The notes below the pieces were generated by a model, which was not told the DNA's origin, did no database searches, and saw only the letters and a list, made by a program, of their open reading frames with translations. Made by a program: the position numbers and the translations under genes. Below, in pieces: positions 34,796 through 44,282 of a stretch of 64,000 nt of DNA. This DNA is from Alphaproteobacteria bacterium. Its GTDB lineage: Bacteria > Pseudomonadota > Alphaproteobacteria > Rhodobacterales > Rhodobacteraceae. The stretch lies in the NCBI GenBank assembly GCA_030429105.1, contig JAUIDE010000008.1:1-64000 (forward strand). The letters run 5' to 3'. Every line of letters begins with the position of its first letter. Position 1 is the first letter of the stretch.

Positions 34796-36259
34796 ATGGG
34801 CGTCTCGACGCTGATACTGGTCGTGCTGGCGCTCGCCGCCGCCGGCTACATCGCCGGCCGGATGAAGGCGAAGGCGATGGAGAGGGCCGGGGCGAGGCCC
34901 CATTCGCGGAGCGGCTTCCACGCCGCCCATGTGATGAACTGGGTGCTGCTGCCCTCGCTCGCCGTCATCGTGCTGATCGTGATCGCGCGCCCCATCATCG
35001 TGGACAACGCGGTGCGCGCCGAATTTCCGGCGGAGCTTCGCCAGGACGAGACGCAATCCAACCTCATCGCAGGGATGGTCTCGCAGATCGCCGGCGGGCT
35101 GACGCTGCTCGACGAGGGCGAGCGCGAGCAGGTCCGCGTCGGCCTCGTCCCGCTCCGCCCGCTGCTGGCGGAGAAGGGCGTCGCGCTCGGCGGCGCAGAC
35201 ATCGAACCCTTCATGGTCCGCGCCGCGGACACGCTGAACGGGCTGAACTCGACCTTTTCCGGAGCGCTCTGGCTCCTCACGATCCTCGCCGCGGTCATCG
35301 GCGGCGCGCTCGGCTGGCTCCAGATCAAGCCGGAGATGCGCGCGCGGAACCGCGTCGAGACGGTCATCAAGGGCGTGCTCATCGCCGCCTCCGCCATCGC
35401 GATCCTCACCACGGTCGGCATCGTCTTCTCGATGCTGAGCGAGAGCCTGCGCTTCTTCAGCATGGTCTCGCCCGTCAACTTCTTCTTCGGCTCGACCTGG
35501 GACCCGCGCTTCGCCGCCGCGGACTCGACGGGCGACGAGGGTGGGCAATACGGCCTCCTGCCGCTGCTTTGGGGCACGGCCTACATCTCGATCATCGCGC
35601 TCATCATCGCCGTCCCCATCGGGCTCTTCTCGGCGATCTACATGGCCGAATACGCCTCGAAGCGCGTGCGCGGGATCGTGAAGCCGATCATCGAGGTGCT
35701 GGCCGGCATCCCCACCATCGTCTACGGCTTCTTCGCCCTCGTGACGGTCGGCCCGATCATCCGCGACGCGGTGGCCGTGCCGCTCGGCCTCGGCTCCTCC
35801 GGCTCCTCGGTGATGACGGCGGGCGTGGTGATGGGCATCATGATCATCCCTTTCATCTCCTCGCTCTCCGACGACATCATCAACGCGGTGCCGCAATCGC
35901 TGCGCGACGGCTCCTACGGACTCGGCGCCACGAAGTCGGAGACGGTGCGGCAGGTCGTGCTGCCCGCCGCCCTGCCCGGCATCGTCGGCGCCGTGCTCCT
36001 CGCGGCCTCGCGCGCCATCGGCGAGACGATGATCGTCGTGCTCGCCGCGGGCGTCGCGACGCGCATCTCGCTCAATCCCTTCCAGGAAATGACCACGATC
36101 ACCGTGAAGATCGTGAGCCAGCTGACCGGCGACACCGAATTCACCTCGCCGCAGGTGCTGGTGGCCTTCGCGCTCGGCCTCACGCTCTTCGTCGTCACGC
36201 TGGGGCTCAACATCTACGCGCTGCACATCGTGCGCAAATATCGGGAGCAGTACGACTGA
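34796..36259 (+). CDS. pstC: Phosphate ABC transporter permease PstC, long form
   Basis: Membrane subunit of the Pst importer. It is 487 residues, longer than the E. coli form (about 320). Two extra N-terminal membrane segments (about 3-20 and 47-66) and a periplasmic loop precede the core permease (from about residue 195). The core has the EAA-type loop DDIINAVPQSLRDGSYGLGATKSET cut across two stretches (SDDIINAVPQSLR then GATKSE). The long form is usual in alphaproteobacteria. The stop overlaps pstA as TGATG (36257-36261). Confidence 0.94.
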   Translation: MGVSTLILVVLALAAAGYIAGRMKAKAMERAGARPHSRSGFHAAHVMNWVLLPSLAVIVLIVIARPIIVDNAVRAEFPAELRQDETQSNLIAGMVSQIAGGLTLLDEGEREQVRVGLVPLRPLLAEKGVALGGADIEPFMVRAADTLNGLNSTFSGALWLLTILAAVIGGALGWLQIKPEMRARNRVETVIKGVLIAASAIAILTTVGIVFSMLSESLRFFSMVSPVNFFFGSTWDPRFAAADSTGDEGGQYGLLPLLWGTAYISIIALIIAVPIGLFSAIYMAEYASKRVRGIVKPIIEVLAGIPTIVYGFFALVTVGPIIRDAVAVPLGLGSSGSSVMTAGVVMGIMIIPFISSLSDDIINAVPQSLRDGSYGLGATKSETVRQVVLPAALPGIVGAVLLAASRAIGETMIVVLAAGVATRISLNPFQEMTTITVKIVSQLTGDTEFTSPQVLVAFALGLTLFVVTLGLNIYALHIVRKYREQYD

Positions 36260-37572
36260 TGGCCGACATCGCCGCACCCCGTCGCGCGGCCTCGCTGGCC
36301 GAGGTCACGCCCAGCCTGAAGAAGCGCCGCGCCGCGGAGGCCCGGTTCAAGGCCTATGGCATCGCCGCGATCTCCGTCGCGCTCTTCTTCCTCGTCGCCT
36401 TGCTCTCGACCGTCTTCTACAACGGCGCGAGCGCCTTCCAGCAGACGTCGATCCGCCTGACCGTCGACCTGAAGCAGGACGTGATCGACCCGCAGGGCCG
36501 CAACACCGCGGACGCCGTGATGACCGGCAACGTCTTCCGCTGGGGCGGCCTCGTGGACGAGGCGCTGCTCTCGCAGCTCGGCATCGACCCGAATGACGAG
36601 CTTCTCGCGGCGGACGCGCAGAAGCTCATCTCCGGCGGCGCGCGCATCTATCTGCGCGACTATGTGGCCGAGAATCTCGACCAGATCGGGACGAAGCAGG
36701 AGATCTGGTTCCTCGCCGACGGCGTGGTCGACGCCTTCATGAAAGGCTCGATCAGCGAGGAGACGGAGGAATCCCGCCGCCCGATCAAGGACCGGCAGAT
36801 CGCGATGCTGCGCCAGCTCGAAGAGGCGGGCGCGCTGGAGAAGAAGTTCAACACCGGGCTCTTCACCTTCGGCGCCTCCTCCCGCGCCGAGACGGCGGGC
36901 GTCGGCGCCGCGATGGTGGGCTCGATGTACATGATGCTCGTCGTGCTTGCCCTCGCGCTGCCCATCGGCGTCGCCGCCTCGATCTATCTCGAGGAATTCG
37001 CGCCGAAGAACCGCTGGACCGATCTGATCGAGGTCAACATCAACAACCTCGCGGCGGTGCCCTCCATCGTGTTCGGCATCCTCGGCCTTGCGGTCTTCAT
37101 CAACTTCTTCGGCCTGCCGCGCTCCGCCGCGCTGGTCGGCGGCCTCGTGCTCACGCTGATGACCCTGCCCACGATCATCATCGCGACGCGCGCCTCGCTG
37201 AAGGCGGTGCCGCCCTCGATCCGGGAGGCCGCGCTCGGCGTCGGCGCCTCGAAGATGCAGGCGGTGTTCCACCACGTCCTGCCGCTCGCGATGCCCGGCA
37301 TCCTGACCGGGACGATCATCGGCCTCGCCCAGGCGCTCGGCGAGACCGCGCCGCTGCTGATGATCGGCATGGTCGCCTTCATCGCGGACATTCCGTCCGG
37401 GCCGACCGACCCGGCGACGGCGCTGCCGGTTCAGATCTTCATGTGGGCCAACATGGCCGAGCGCGCCTTCGTGGAGCGGACCTCCGCGGCGATCATCGTG
37501 CTGCTCGGCTTCCTGCTGATCATGAACGTCACCGCGATCCTGCTCCGCAAGCGCTTCGAGCGCCGCTGGTGA
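36259..37572 (+). CDS. pstA: Phosphate ABC transporter permease PstA, long form
   Basis: Second permease of the Pst importer. It is 437 residues. One N-terminal membrane segment (about 37-55) is followed by a large extracytoplasmic insert (about 56-205) rich in charged residues, then the core permease with membrane segments from about 215. The core shows [11 protein letters not shown] and the EAA loop [20 protein letters not shown]. The large insert parallels the extended PstC. The start overlaps pstC and the end is one base from the next start. Confidence 0.94.
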   Translation: MADIAAPRRAASLAEVTPSLKKRRAAEARFKAYGIAAISVALFFLVALLSTVFYNGASAFQQTSIRLTVDLKQDVIDPQGRNTADAVMTGNVFRWGGLVDEALLSQLGIDPNDELLAADAQKLISGGARIYLRDYVAENLDQIGTKQEIWFLADGVVDAFMKGSISEETEESRRPIKDRQIAMLRQLEEAGALEKKFNTGLFTFGASSRAETAGVGAAMVGSMYMMLVVLALALPIGVAASIYLEEFAPKNRWTDLIEVNINNLAAVPSIVFGILGLAVFINFFGLPRSAALVGGLVLTLMTLPTIIIATRASLKAVPPSIREAALGVGASKMQAVFHHVLPLAMPGILTGTIIGLAQALGETAPLLMIGMVAFIADIPSGPTDPATALPVQIFMWANMAERAFVERTSAAIIVLLGFLLIMNVTAILLRKRFERRW

Positions 37573-37573
37573 C

Positions 37574-38389
37574 ATGGGGGACAGAGAGATGGAAGGAAAC
37601 TTCATGAAGGACGGCGACGGGGCGCTGATGGGGGATACGAAAGTCTCCGCCACGAACGTGAACGTCTATTACGGCGAGGCGCACGCCATAAAGGACGTCT
37701 CCGTCGAGATCGGGGACAAGGCGGTGACGGCCTTCATCGGCCCCTCCGGCTGCGGCAAGTCCACCTTCCTCCGTTGCATCAACCGGATGAACGACACGAT
37801 CGACATCTGCCGGGTGACGGGCTCGATCCTGCTCGAAGGCGAGGACATCAACGCGAAGTCGGTCGACCCGGTGCAGCTCCGCGCCCGCGTCGGCATGGTG
37901 TTCCAGAAGCCGAACCCCTTTCCGAAGTCGATCTACGACAATGTCGCCTACGGGCCGAAGATCCACGGCATGGCGACCAACAAGCCCGATCTCGACGCCA
38001 TCGTCGAAAGCTGCCTCCGCAAGGCCGCGCTCTGGGACGAGGTGAAGGACCGGCTGGACAAGCCGGGCACCGGCCTCTCCGGCGGCCAGCAGCAGCGGCT
38101 CTGCATCGCCCGCGCCATCGCCACCTCCCCGGAAGTGTTGCTGATGGACGAGCCCTGCTCCGCGCTCGACCCGATCGCCACGGCGCGGGTGGAGGAGCTG
38201 ATCGACGAACTGCGGGACAGTTTCGCCATCGTCATCGTCACCCACTCGATGCAGCAGGCTGCGCGGGTGAGCCAGAAGACGGCGTTCTTCCACCTCGGCG
38301 TGATGGTCGAATACGACGACACGGACAAGATCTTCACGAACCCGTCCGACAAGCGGACGCAGGACTACATCACCGGCCGGTTCGGCTGA
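37574..38389 (+). CDS. pstB: Phosphate ABC transporter ATPase PstB
   Basis: ATPase of the phosphate importer. Numbered from the first ATG (271 residues), Walker [10 protein letters not shown] is at 56-64, with the phosphate-family [10 protein letters not shown] after it. [30 protein letters not shown] and [15 protein letters not shown] follow. The start is uncertain: ATGs at 37574, 37589 and 37604 are in frame, and the latter two have better ribosome sites (GGGGGA and GGAAGGAA). The short N-terminal stretch before residue 20 is not conserved. Confidence 0.95.
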   Translation: MGDREMEGNFMKDGDGALMGDTKVSATNVNVYYGEAHAIKDVSVEIGDKAVTAFIGPSGCGKSTFLRCINRMNDTIDICRVTGSILLEGEDINAKSVDPVQLRARVGMVFQKPNPFPKSIYDNVAYGPKIHGMATNKPDLDAIVESCLRKAALWDEVKDRLDKPGTGLSGGQQQRLCIARAIATSPEVLLMDEPCSALDPIATARVEELIDELRDSFAIVIVTHSMQQAARVSQKTAFFHLGVMVEYDDTDKIFTNPSDKRTQDYITGRFG

Positions 38390-38399
38390 GGAGGCCATC

Positions 38400-39101
38400 A
38401 TGGGCGAACACATCGTCACCTCGTTCGACGACGACCTGATCGAGCTCCGCGCCCGCATCGCGGAGATGGGCGGGGTGGCGGAGACGCAGCTCTCCCAGGC
38501 GCTCGACAGCATTGAGCGTCGAGATTCCGATCTCGCCGAGGAAGTGATCGGCAAGGACCGGCGGCTCGACGCGCTGGAGCACGAGGTGGAGCGGCTCGCC
38601 ACCCAGATCATCGCGAAGCGGCAGCCGATGGCGAAGGACCTGCGCCTCGTCGTCTCCGCCATGAAGCTTTCGACCACGCTGGAGCGGGTCGGCGACCTCG
38701 CCAAGAACATCGCCAAGCGCTCCCGCGCGCTGACGGCGACGAGCCCGGTGCGGATTTCGGGCTCCGTCGTCCGCATGGGCCGGCAGGCGCAGGCCCAGCT
38801 CACCGAGGCGCTGGACGCCTATGTGAAGACCGACGTGGACGCCGCGATCGCCGTCTGGCGCCGCGACGTGGAGATCGACGACGCTTACAACGCCCTCTTC
38901 CGCGAGACGATCACCTACATGATGGAGGACCCGCGGACGATCTCCCTCGGCTCGCAGCTCCTCTTCATCGCGAAGAACCTGGAGCGGATCGGCGATCACG
39001 CGACCCATATCGCGGAGATGATCCACTACAGCGCCAAGGGCGAGGCCATCGGGCCGGAGCGGCCGAAGGGCGAGGCCGACGATATCGGGCAGACAGTCTG
39101 A
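38400..39101 (+). CDS. phoU: Phosphate-signalling regulator PhoU
   Basis: Cytoplasmic helical-bundle protein that links Pst transport to PhoR. It is 233 residues with two PhoU repeats: LSTTLERVGDLAKNIAKR in the first and LLFIAKNLERIGDHATHIAE in the second, each with the metal-binding E/D-x3-D pattern. It lies 10 nt after pstB and 14 nt before phoB. With a PhoR that appears soluble here, PhoU is the probable relay of transporter state (inference). Confidence 0.95.
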   Translation: MGEHIVTSFDDDLIELRARIAEMGGVAETQLSQALDSIERRDSDLAEEVIGKDRRLDALEHEVERLATQIIAKRQPMAKDLRLVVSAMKLSTTLERVGDLAKNIAKRSRALTATSPVRISGSVVRMGRQAQAQLTEALDAYVKTDVDAAIAVWRRDVEIDDAYNALFRETITYMMEDPRTISLGSQLLFIAKNLERIGDHATHIAEMIHYSAKGEAIGPERPKGEADDIGQTV

Positions 39102-39115
39102 ACGGGAGCGAAGAG

Positions 39116-39811
39116 ATGAGCGCGCGGATCACCGTGGTCGAGGACGAGGAGGCGCTCGGCGCGCTCCTCGACTACAATCTGACGCAGGAAGGCTACCAGG
39201 TCCGGCTTTGCGCGGACGGGGACGAGGCGCTGCTGACCCTCGACGAGGAGGCGCCGGACCTGATGATCCTCGACTGGATGCTGCCCGGCGTCTCCGGCAT
39301 CGAGATCTGCCGGCGCGCGCGCGGGCGGGCCGACATGCGGGACCTGCCGATCATCATGCTGACCGCCCGCGGCGAGGAGGAGGACCGGATTCGCGGTCTC
39401 GACACCGGGGCGGACGACTATCTGACCAAGCCCTTCTCGATGACGGAGCTTCTGGCCCGCGTCCGCGCCGTGCTCCGCCGCTCCCGCCCCACCCTCGCAG
39501 GCGACGTCGCCACCTTCGGCGACATCGTGCTGGACCGGGAGACGCGGCGCGTCCATCGCGGCCCGCGGGAGGTGCATCTCGGGCCGAAGGAGTTCCGCCT
39601 GCTCGATTGCCTCATCCGCCGGCCGGGCCGCGTCTTCAGCCGCGAGCAACTGCTCGACATGGTCTGGGGCCGCGACGTCTATGTCGAGGCGCGGACGGTG
39701 GACGTGCATGTCGGCCGGCTCCGCAAGGCGCTCAACCGCCGCGGCGACGCGGACCCGATCCGCACCGTCCGCGCCGCGGGCTACGCGCTCGACGAGACCT
39801 ATCTCTCCTGA
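39116..39811 (+). CDS. phoB: Phosphate-regulon response regulator PhoB
   Basis: OmpR-family regulator that binds PHO boxes. It is 231 residues. The receiver domain has the acidic cluster at 9-11, phospho-acceptor Asp53 in LMILDWMLPG, and Lys104 in DDYLTKPFS. The C-terminal winged helix has HLGPKEFRLLDCLIRRPGRV, DVYVEARTVDVHVGRLRKAL and IRTVRAAGYAL. It is last in the phoR-pst-phoU-phoB run and so probably autoregulated from the pstS PHO box. Confidence 0.96.
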   Translation: MSARITVVEDEEALGALLDYNLTQEGYQVRLCADGDEALLTLDEEAPDLMILDWMLPGVSGIEICRRARGRADMRDLPIIMLTARGEEEDRIRGLDTGADDYLTKPFSMTELLARVRAVLRRSRPTLAGDVATFGDIVLDRETRRVHRGPREVHLGPKEFRLLDCLIRRPGRVFSREQLLDMVWGRDVYVEARTVDVHVGRLRKALNRRGDADPIRTVRAAGYALDETYLS

Positions 39812-39851
39812 CGGGCTGGCGGCGCCACGCCGCCGGCCCTATCCTCCGGGC

Positions 39852-40709
39852 ATGGACCCGCAACCACTCGACCGGCCCGCGCTGATCGCCGCGCTTCTCT
39901 TCCAGATGGAGGCGGGGGCGGACGAATGCATCGGCGCGGAACCGGTGGACAGGTTCGCCGCAGCCGCCGCAGCGCGCGAGGCCGCCGCGGCCCGGGCGGA
40001 AGCGCGCGCGCCCCTGCCGAAACCGGCGGCGCCCTCCATCCTCAGCCCGAAACCGCCGGCGGAGGCGGATGCGGCGGAAGCCGTGACGGAGGCGCGGAGG
40101 CTCGCCGCCGGGGCGCGGACGCTCGACGAACTCCGCGCGGCTATGGAAGGCTTCGAGGGCTGCGCGCTGAAACAGGGCGCGCGCAACACCGTCTTCGCCG
40201 ACGGCGACCCGGCGGCGCGCGTGATGTTCGTCGGCGAGGCGCCGGGGCGGGACGAGGACCGGGAGGGCAAGCCCTTCGTCGGCCGCTCCGGACAGCTCCT
40301 TGACCGGATGCTCGCCGCCATCGGGCTGGACCGGCGCGCGGCGGGGCCGGAGCGCGGCGCCTACATCACCAACCTCCTGCCCTGGCGGCCAGCGGGCGAC
40401 CGCGACCCGGCGAGCGACGAGGCGGGGATGCTTCTCGCCTTCCTCGAACGCCATATCGAACTCGCCGCGCCGGAGATCGTCGTCACCCTGGGCCGGGCGC
40501 CGGCCTCTGCGCTCTTCGACGAATCCGTCTCCATCACGCGGGTCCGCGGGCGCTGGCGGAGCGCGACCCGTGCGGGCGGGCGGCCGGTCCTGCCGACGCT
40601 GCATCCCGCCTATCTCCTTCGCCAGCCCGCCGAGAAGGCGAAGGCCTGGCGCGATCTACTCTCCCTGCGCGCCGTGCTGGACGGCGCGCCGCCGCCCGAG
40701 GCCCGATGA
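39852..40709 (+). CDS. Uracil-DNA glycosylase-like protein without Fe-S cysteines
   Basis: A 285-residue protein of the family 4/5 uracil-DNA glycosylase fold. Active-site segments GEAPGRDEDREGKPFVG (128-144), YITNLLPWRP (171-180) and HPAYLLR (251-257) are clear. Classical family 4 enzymes carry four Cys for a 4Fe-4S cluster. Here only Cys104 (FEGCALKQG) is in the right area; the expected Cys in the YITN block is Trp178, and none follows it. The first 90 residues are an Ala/Pro/Glu-rich extension. Base-excision activity is likely but unproven. The stop overlaps moaB. Confidence 0.8.
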   Translation: MDPQPLDRPALIAALLFQMEAGADECIGAEPVDRFAAAAAAREAAAARAEARAPLPKPAAPSILSPKPPAEADAAEAVTEARRLAAGARTLDELRAAMEGFEGCALKQGARNTVFADGDPAARVMFVGEAPGRDEDREGKPFVGRSGQLLDRMLAAIGLDRRAAGPERGAYITNLLPWRPAGDRDPASDEAGMLLAFLERHIELAAPEIVVTLGRAPASALFDESVSITRVRGRWRSATRAGGRPVLPTLHPAYLLRQPAEKAKAWRDLLSLRAVLDGAPPPEAR

Positions 40710-41245
40710 TGAGCGAGCGCGAATTCATCCCCGTCCGCATCGCGGTGCTGACCGTCTCCGACACGCGCACGCCGGCGGACGACCGCTCGGGCGACACGCT
40801 GGTCGAGCGGCTGGAGGCGGCGGGGCATCTGCTGGCCGCCCGCGCCATCGTGAAGGACGACGTGGAGGCCATCGTCGCGCGGGTCCGCCCCTGGATCGAG
40901 AGCCCGGAAGTGGACGTCGTGATTTCCACCGGCGGCACCGGCCTGACCGGGCGGGACGTGACGGTGGAGGCGATGAAGTCCCTGTTCGAAAAGGAGATCG
41001 AGGGCTTCGCCGTCGCCTTCCACATGATCTCATGGGCGAAGATCGGAACCTCCACCATCCAGTCCCGCGCTTGTGCGGGCGTGGCGGGCGGCACCTATCT
41101 CTTCGCCCTGCCCGGCAGCCCCGGCGCCTGCCGCGACGGCTGGGACGCGCTGCTGGCGCCCCAACTCGACTATCGGCACAAGCCCTGCAATTTCGTCGAG
41201 ATCATGCCGCGGCTCGAGGAGCACAGGCGCCGCAAGCCGGGCTGA
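40706..41245 (+). CDS. moaB: Molybdopterin adenylyltransferase-type protein MoaB
   Basis: A 179-residue MoaB/Mog-fold protein for molybdenum cofactor synthesis (adenylylation of molybdopterin). The MPT-binding segments VVISTGGTGLTGRDVT and LFALPGSPGACRDGWD are diagnostic, and VLTVSDTRTPADDRSGD starts the fold. Two ATGs (40706 and 40709) overlap the stop of the glycosylase gene, so translation is coupled. The C-terminal HKPCNFVEIMPRLEEH is typical of MoaB. Confidence 0.92.
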   Translation: MMSEREFIPVRIAVLTVSDTRTPADDRSGDTLVERLEAAGHLLAARAIVKDDVEAIVARVRPWIESPEVDVVISTGGTGLTGRDVTVEAMKSLFEKEIEGFAVAFHMISWAKIGTSTIQSRACAGVAGGTYLFALPGSPGACRDGWDALLAPQLDYRHKPCNFVEIMPRLEEHRRRKPG

Positions 41246-41251
41246 GCCGGC

Positions 41252-42091
41252 TCAGCCCAGATTGGAGAGCAGCAGGTTCTGCGCCGCGCTCGGCCCCACC
41301 GCGCCCTGCAGGAGCGAAAGCGCCGCCATGCCGGGTGTCGAAGCCGAAGGGCCGTTCTCGATCGACTTGCGGATCAGATAGCGGTTGATCGCCTTGTCCA
41401 CGTTCTCCGGATCGTTGAACACCGCCATGGACTTCGAGCCGAAATCGCGCAGCGCCACGCGTTGCAGTTCCTCCCGCTGCCGGTCCACGTCGAGCTGGGA
41501 GAAGCCGGCGGGCAGGTTGAACGCGCCTTCCAGCACGGCGCGCACCGGCTGGTCGCCGAGGGCGGAGAGCCAGGCGGTGCTGACCGGATCATTGGCGTTC
41601 GCGAACTTGCCGATCTCGCGCCGGAAATTGAGCGCGAGGCGAAGCGATTCGTCCTGCTCGCCCACCGCGATCTCGAAGGCGCGGACGCGGTAGGCGTCGG
41701 TGATCCGCTGGCCGAAGCCCGGGTCCCCGGTCCGGGCGCCGGCGAGATTGCCGAAGCCGAAGGCCTTGGCGATCTCGCCATAGCGCGGATCGACGAACTT
41801 GTTGGCGAGCGCCTCCCGGTTCTCCGTTCCTTCGGCAAGGATCTTCCGGATGAACGCCTTCTTGTCGATCTCGTCGCCGAGGCCGAAGGCGCCGAGCGCG
41901 ACCGTCAGCAGCCGCCGGTCGGCCACGAGCTGCTCAGCGCTCGTGACCTTCGCGATGTTCTCCTGAAAATACGCGACGTCTCGGGCGATCTCCGGCTGCC
42001 GGTCGAAGACGGCGCGCTGCGTCGTCTCCGTCCGGACGAGGAGCCGGTAGCCGGCGACGCCGCCGACGGGGACGATGGGATCGAAGCTCAT
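41252..42091 (-). CDS. DUF1217-type flagellar-locus protein
   Basis: A 279-residue protein resembling the DUF1217 family found in flagellar clusters of Rhodobacterales and Rhizobiales. Features are the repeated helical segments DVAYFQENIAKVTSAEQLVADRRLL and DEIDKKAFIRKILAEG, quoted here in part, and a C-terminal Ser/Ala-rich stretch. There is no signal peptide or membrane segment. The ATG at 42091 overlaps the flbT stop by ATGA and was chosen over a much longer upstream frame. The molecular role is unknown; context says flagellar. Confidence 0.75.
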   Translation of the reverse strand: MSFDPIVPVGGVAGYRLLVRTETTQRAVFDRQPEIARDVAYFQENIAKVTSAEQLVADRRLLTVALGAFGLGDEIDKKAFIRKILAEGTENREALANKFVDPRYGEIAKAFGFGNLAGARTGDPGFGQRITDAYRVRAFEIAVGEQDESLRLALNFRREIGKFANANDPVSTAWLSALGDQPVRAVLEGAFNLPAGFSQLDVDRQREELQRVALRDFGSKSMAVFNDPENVDKAINRYLIRKSIENGPSASTPGMAALSLLQGAVGPSAAQNLLLSNLG

Positions 42092-42510
42092 TGCGGTCTC
42101 GGCTCCGCCCCGGCCGCATAGGCCATGAGCTTTTCTTCGAGCGGGAGGAGCCCGCGGAGCGCGCGGAGCGCCGGGTAGAACCGTTCGAGCGCGACATCCT
42201 CCGCGGCGCGGGAGAGGCGCGTTCGCGATTCGGGGTCGTTGAACACGAAGCCGAGCTGTTCGATGCCGGTCGCGATCTGCCGCTTCGCCTCCATCACGTC
42301 GGCCTCGCCCGCCAGGGCTAGCTGGACGATGTAGAGCACGCGGCGGACGGGCGTGTTCGCCTGGTCGGGATGCAGCGCGTCGCGAAGGCGCAGGACGTTG
42401 GAATCCGGCGTCAGGATGTTGAGCCGGGCGCGCCTGTCCCCGTTCTCGATGACGACGCCGTTGGCGACGAATCGCTCGCCGGGCGCGAGTTTGAGGATCA
42501 GGCCGGGCAT
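42088..42510 (-). CDS. flbT: Flagellin synthesis regulator FlbT
   Basis: A 140-residue FlbT. In Caulobacter FlbT binds the flagellin mRNA leader and lowers its stability (established there). The sequence starts LILKLAPGERFVANGVVIEN and carries the RRVLYIVQLALAGEADVMEA-type core and a C-terminal LEEKLMAYA. The ATG at 42510 lies inside flaF (13-nt overlap) and the stop overlaps the DUF1217-type gene. It lies in the order flagellin, flaF, flbT, so the flagellin leader at 44283-44521 is its likely target. Confidence 0.9.
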   Translation of the reverse strand: MPGLILKLAPGERFVANGVVIENGDRRARLNILTPDSNVLRLRDALHPDQANTPVRRVLYIVQLALAGEADVMEAKRQIATGIEQLGFVFNDPESRTRLSRAAEDVALERFYPALRALRGLLPLEEKLMAYAAGAEPRPQ

Positions 42511-42890
42511 AGCGCCGCCTCGTTCTGGGCTCTGAGACCGCGCATGATCGCGGTGTTGATCTCGACAAGCGCCTCCGCCGTCGCCTCGCGGGCGAGGACG
42601 CGGGACGTATGCTCCCGCGTGAAGAGGGCGAGGGAGAGGAGCTGGGCGCGGAGTTTTTCGGGGAGGCCGTTGTTCGGGTCGGCCATTTCGCCGGCGAGAA
42701 TGGTCCAGAGCCGGAGGTTCTGGTGCATCGCCTCGGCGAGGGCGGGGAAGGCGCCGGGGCCTTCGGCGGCGATCGCCGCGTTGAGGCCGTGCGTGATGCG
42801 CGCGAAGGCCTGGTATTCGATCTGCCTCGGGGCGTTCACGGCGCGAGAGGTGTCGCCATAGCCAGCCTGAGCGCGGTGGTGGGACGTCAT
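42498..42890 (-). CDS. flaF: Flagellar biosynthesis regulator FlaF
   Basis: A 130-residue FlaF, the partner of FlbT; it promotes flagellin secretion or translation in Caulobacter (established there). YGDTSRAVNAPRQIEYQAF near the N-terminus and NLRLWTILAGEMADPNNGLP in the middle are the family's hallmark segments. It is 115 bp downstream of the flagellin terminator hairpin, so it may need its own promoter or readthrough. It overlaps flbT by 13 nt. Confidence 0.9.
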   Translation of the reverse strand: MTSHHRAQAGYGDTSRAVNAPRQIEYQAFARITHGLNAAIAAEGPGAFPALAEAMHQNLRLWTILAGEMADPNNGLPEKLRAQLLSLALFTREHTSRVLAREATAEALVEINTAIMRGLRAQNEAALCPA

Positions 42891-42966
42891 ATGCGTATCC
42901 TCGCAAGAGCGCCGGTCCAGCCGGCGGCGGTGTCATACGCGGCTTCGGCCGCGCGACGAGGAAGTG

Positions 42967-42995
42967 GCCGGAGCCGGGGTTCACCCGGCTCCGGC
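42967..42995 (-). terminator. Flagellin terminator hairpin
   Basis: A perfect 12-bp stem (GCCGGAGCCGGG at 42967-42978 with its complement at 42984-42995) and a 5-nt loop lies 9 bases after the flagellin stop codon. No clear T-run follows on the minus strand, but position and strength suggest termination or 3' protection of an abundant mRNA. Confidence 0.65.
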
Positions 42996-43004
42996 AGGCT
43001 CTCC

Positions 43005-44282
43005 TTACCGGAAGAGCGCCAGGATGGACTGCGGCGCCTGGTTGGCGATCGAGAGCGCCTGGGTGCCGAGCTGCTGCTGGACCTGGAGCGCCTGGAGGCG
43101 CGCCGCGGCTTCTTCCATGTTCGCGTCCACGAGGGAGCCGATGCCCGACTTGAAGCTGTCGATCAGGGCGCCCATGAACTCGTTCTGGATCTCGATGCGG
43201 CTCTCGGACGTGCCGAGCGCAGCCTGCGCGTTGGTCGTGGTCTGGATCAGGCCCTCGATGGCGGCGAGCGCCGCGGTGGCCCCGTCTTCCGTCGAGACGT
43301 CGATCAGGCTGAGCGTCTCGAGACCGCCGGAGGACGTGCCGCCGGTGGTCAGCGTGCCGGTGGCCGTGACGGCCGCGCCGGTGTTGTTCGTCAGCGTGAT
43401 CGCCGCGCCGGAGACGGACGCCGTCAGGGCGATGCCGTCCGCCGCCGCCTGCAGGTTGATGCGCTCCGCGATGCCGGCGGCGATGTCGTTCACCGTATCG
43501 CCGTCACGCGCCACATAGCGCACCGCGCCCGTCACGCCGGTCAGACCGCCGATCGTGTAGCTGTCGCCAGCCAGCACGCGGTTGCCGCCGCGGGCCGCCG
43601 TGGCGACGTCGCCGACGACCGTGAGCGTGGCCGTGGAGCCGAGGGCCGCAGCCGCCGCGCCGGAGACGGTGAAGGCCGCCGCCGCGATGTCCGTGCCCGT
43701 GCCCGCGACCGCGGTGCGGTTCGTGAGGTCCTGCTTGTTGACCGTGATCGAGGCCGTGGAGACCGACTGGTCCGCGCCGCGGTCGAGCGAGGCGAGGACG
43801 GTGTTGGCCTGCGAGCCGACATTGGCGACGATGTTCGCCGTCGTCACCGCCGCGCCGGTGGCCACGGTGTCGCCGTTCGACAGGAGGTTGAGGCCGTTGA
43901 ACTGCGCCGCCGAGGCGATGCTGGACACCTGGTTGACGAGCGAGGCGACCTCGTCCTGGATCTTCGCGCGGTCGACGTTGTTCTCGCCCGCGGTGACGAT
44001 CTTCTTCTTGATGTCGAGCAGCAGGTCGCCGATGCCCTTCGCCGCGTCGGAAGCGACGGCGACGGTGGACTGGCCGAGCGAGAGCGATTCGGAGATCGCC
44101 TCGAAGCCCTTCACGTCGGAGCGCATGACCTGGCTGATGGCGAAGACGGCCGCGTTGTCCTTCGCGGAGCCGACCTTGAAGCCGGTCGAGATCTCCTTGG
44201 AGACGGTCGTGAGGTTCTTGTTGATGGTGTTCAGGGTCTGCAGCGCGATCATCGCGCTGTTGTTCGTGAGAATGCTGCTCAT
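43005..44282 (-). CDS. fliC: Flagellin
   Basis: Filament subunit, 425 residues. The N-terminal D0/D1 helix begins MSSILTNNSAMIALQTLNTI and includes KEISTGFKVGSAKDNAAVFAI. The C-terminal D1/D0 helix includes RIEIQNEFMGALIDSFKSG and ends with QLGTQALSIANQAPQSILAL and FR. The Thr/Ala/Gly-rich centre (about 150-320) is a variable surface domain of moderate size. It is translated from GCAGGAGAGCTCAAG-ATG. It is the only flagellin in the window and sits upstream of flaF and flbT, as in related bacteria. Confidence 0.96.
   Translation of the reverse strand: MSSILTNNSAMIALQTLNTINKNLTTVSKEISTGFKVGSAKDNAAVFAISQVMRSDVKGFEAISESLSLGQSTVAVASDAAKGIGDLLLDIKKKIVTAGENNVDRAKIQDEVASLVNQVSSIASAAQFNGLNLLSNGDTVATGAAVTTANIVANVGSQANTVLASLDRGADQSVSTASITVNKQDLTNRTAVAGTGTDIAAAAFTVSGAAAAALGSTATLTVVGDVATAARGGNRVLAGDSYTIGGLTGVTGAVRYVARDGDTVNDIAAGIAERINLQAAADGIALTASVSGAAITLTNNTGAAVTATGTLTTGGTSSGGLETLSLIDVSTEDGATAALAAIEGLIQTTTNAQAALGTSESRIEIQNEFMGALIDSFKSGIGSLVDANMEEAAARLQALQVQQQLGTQALSIANQAPQSILALFR

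Noticed and set aside
34604..36277. A 557-codon minus-strand open frame opposite pstC
   Set aside because: Antisense to a clear permease; composition of His/Asp/Arg is the complement of membrane codons.
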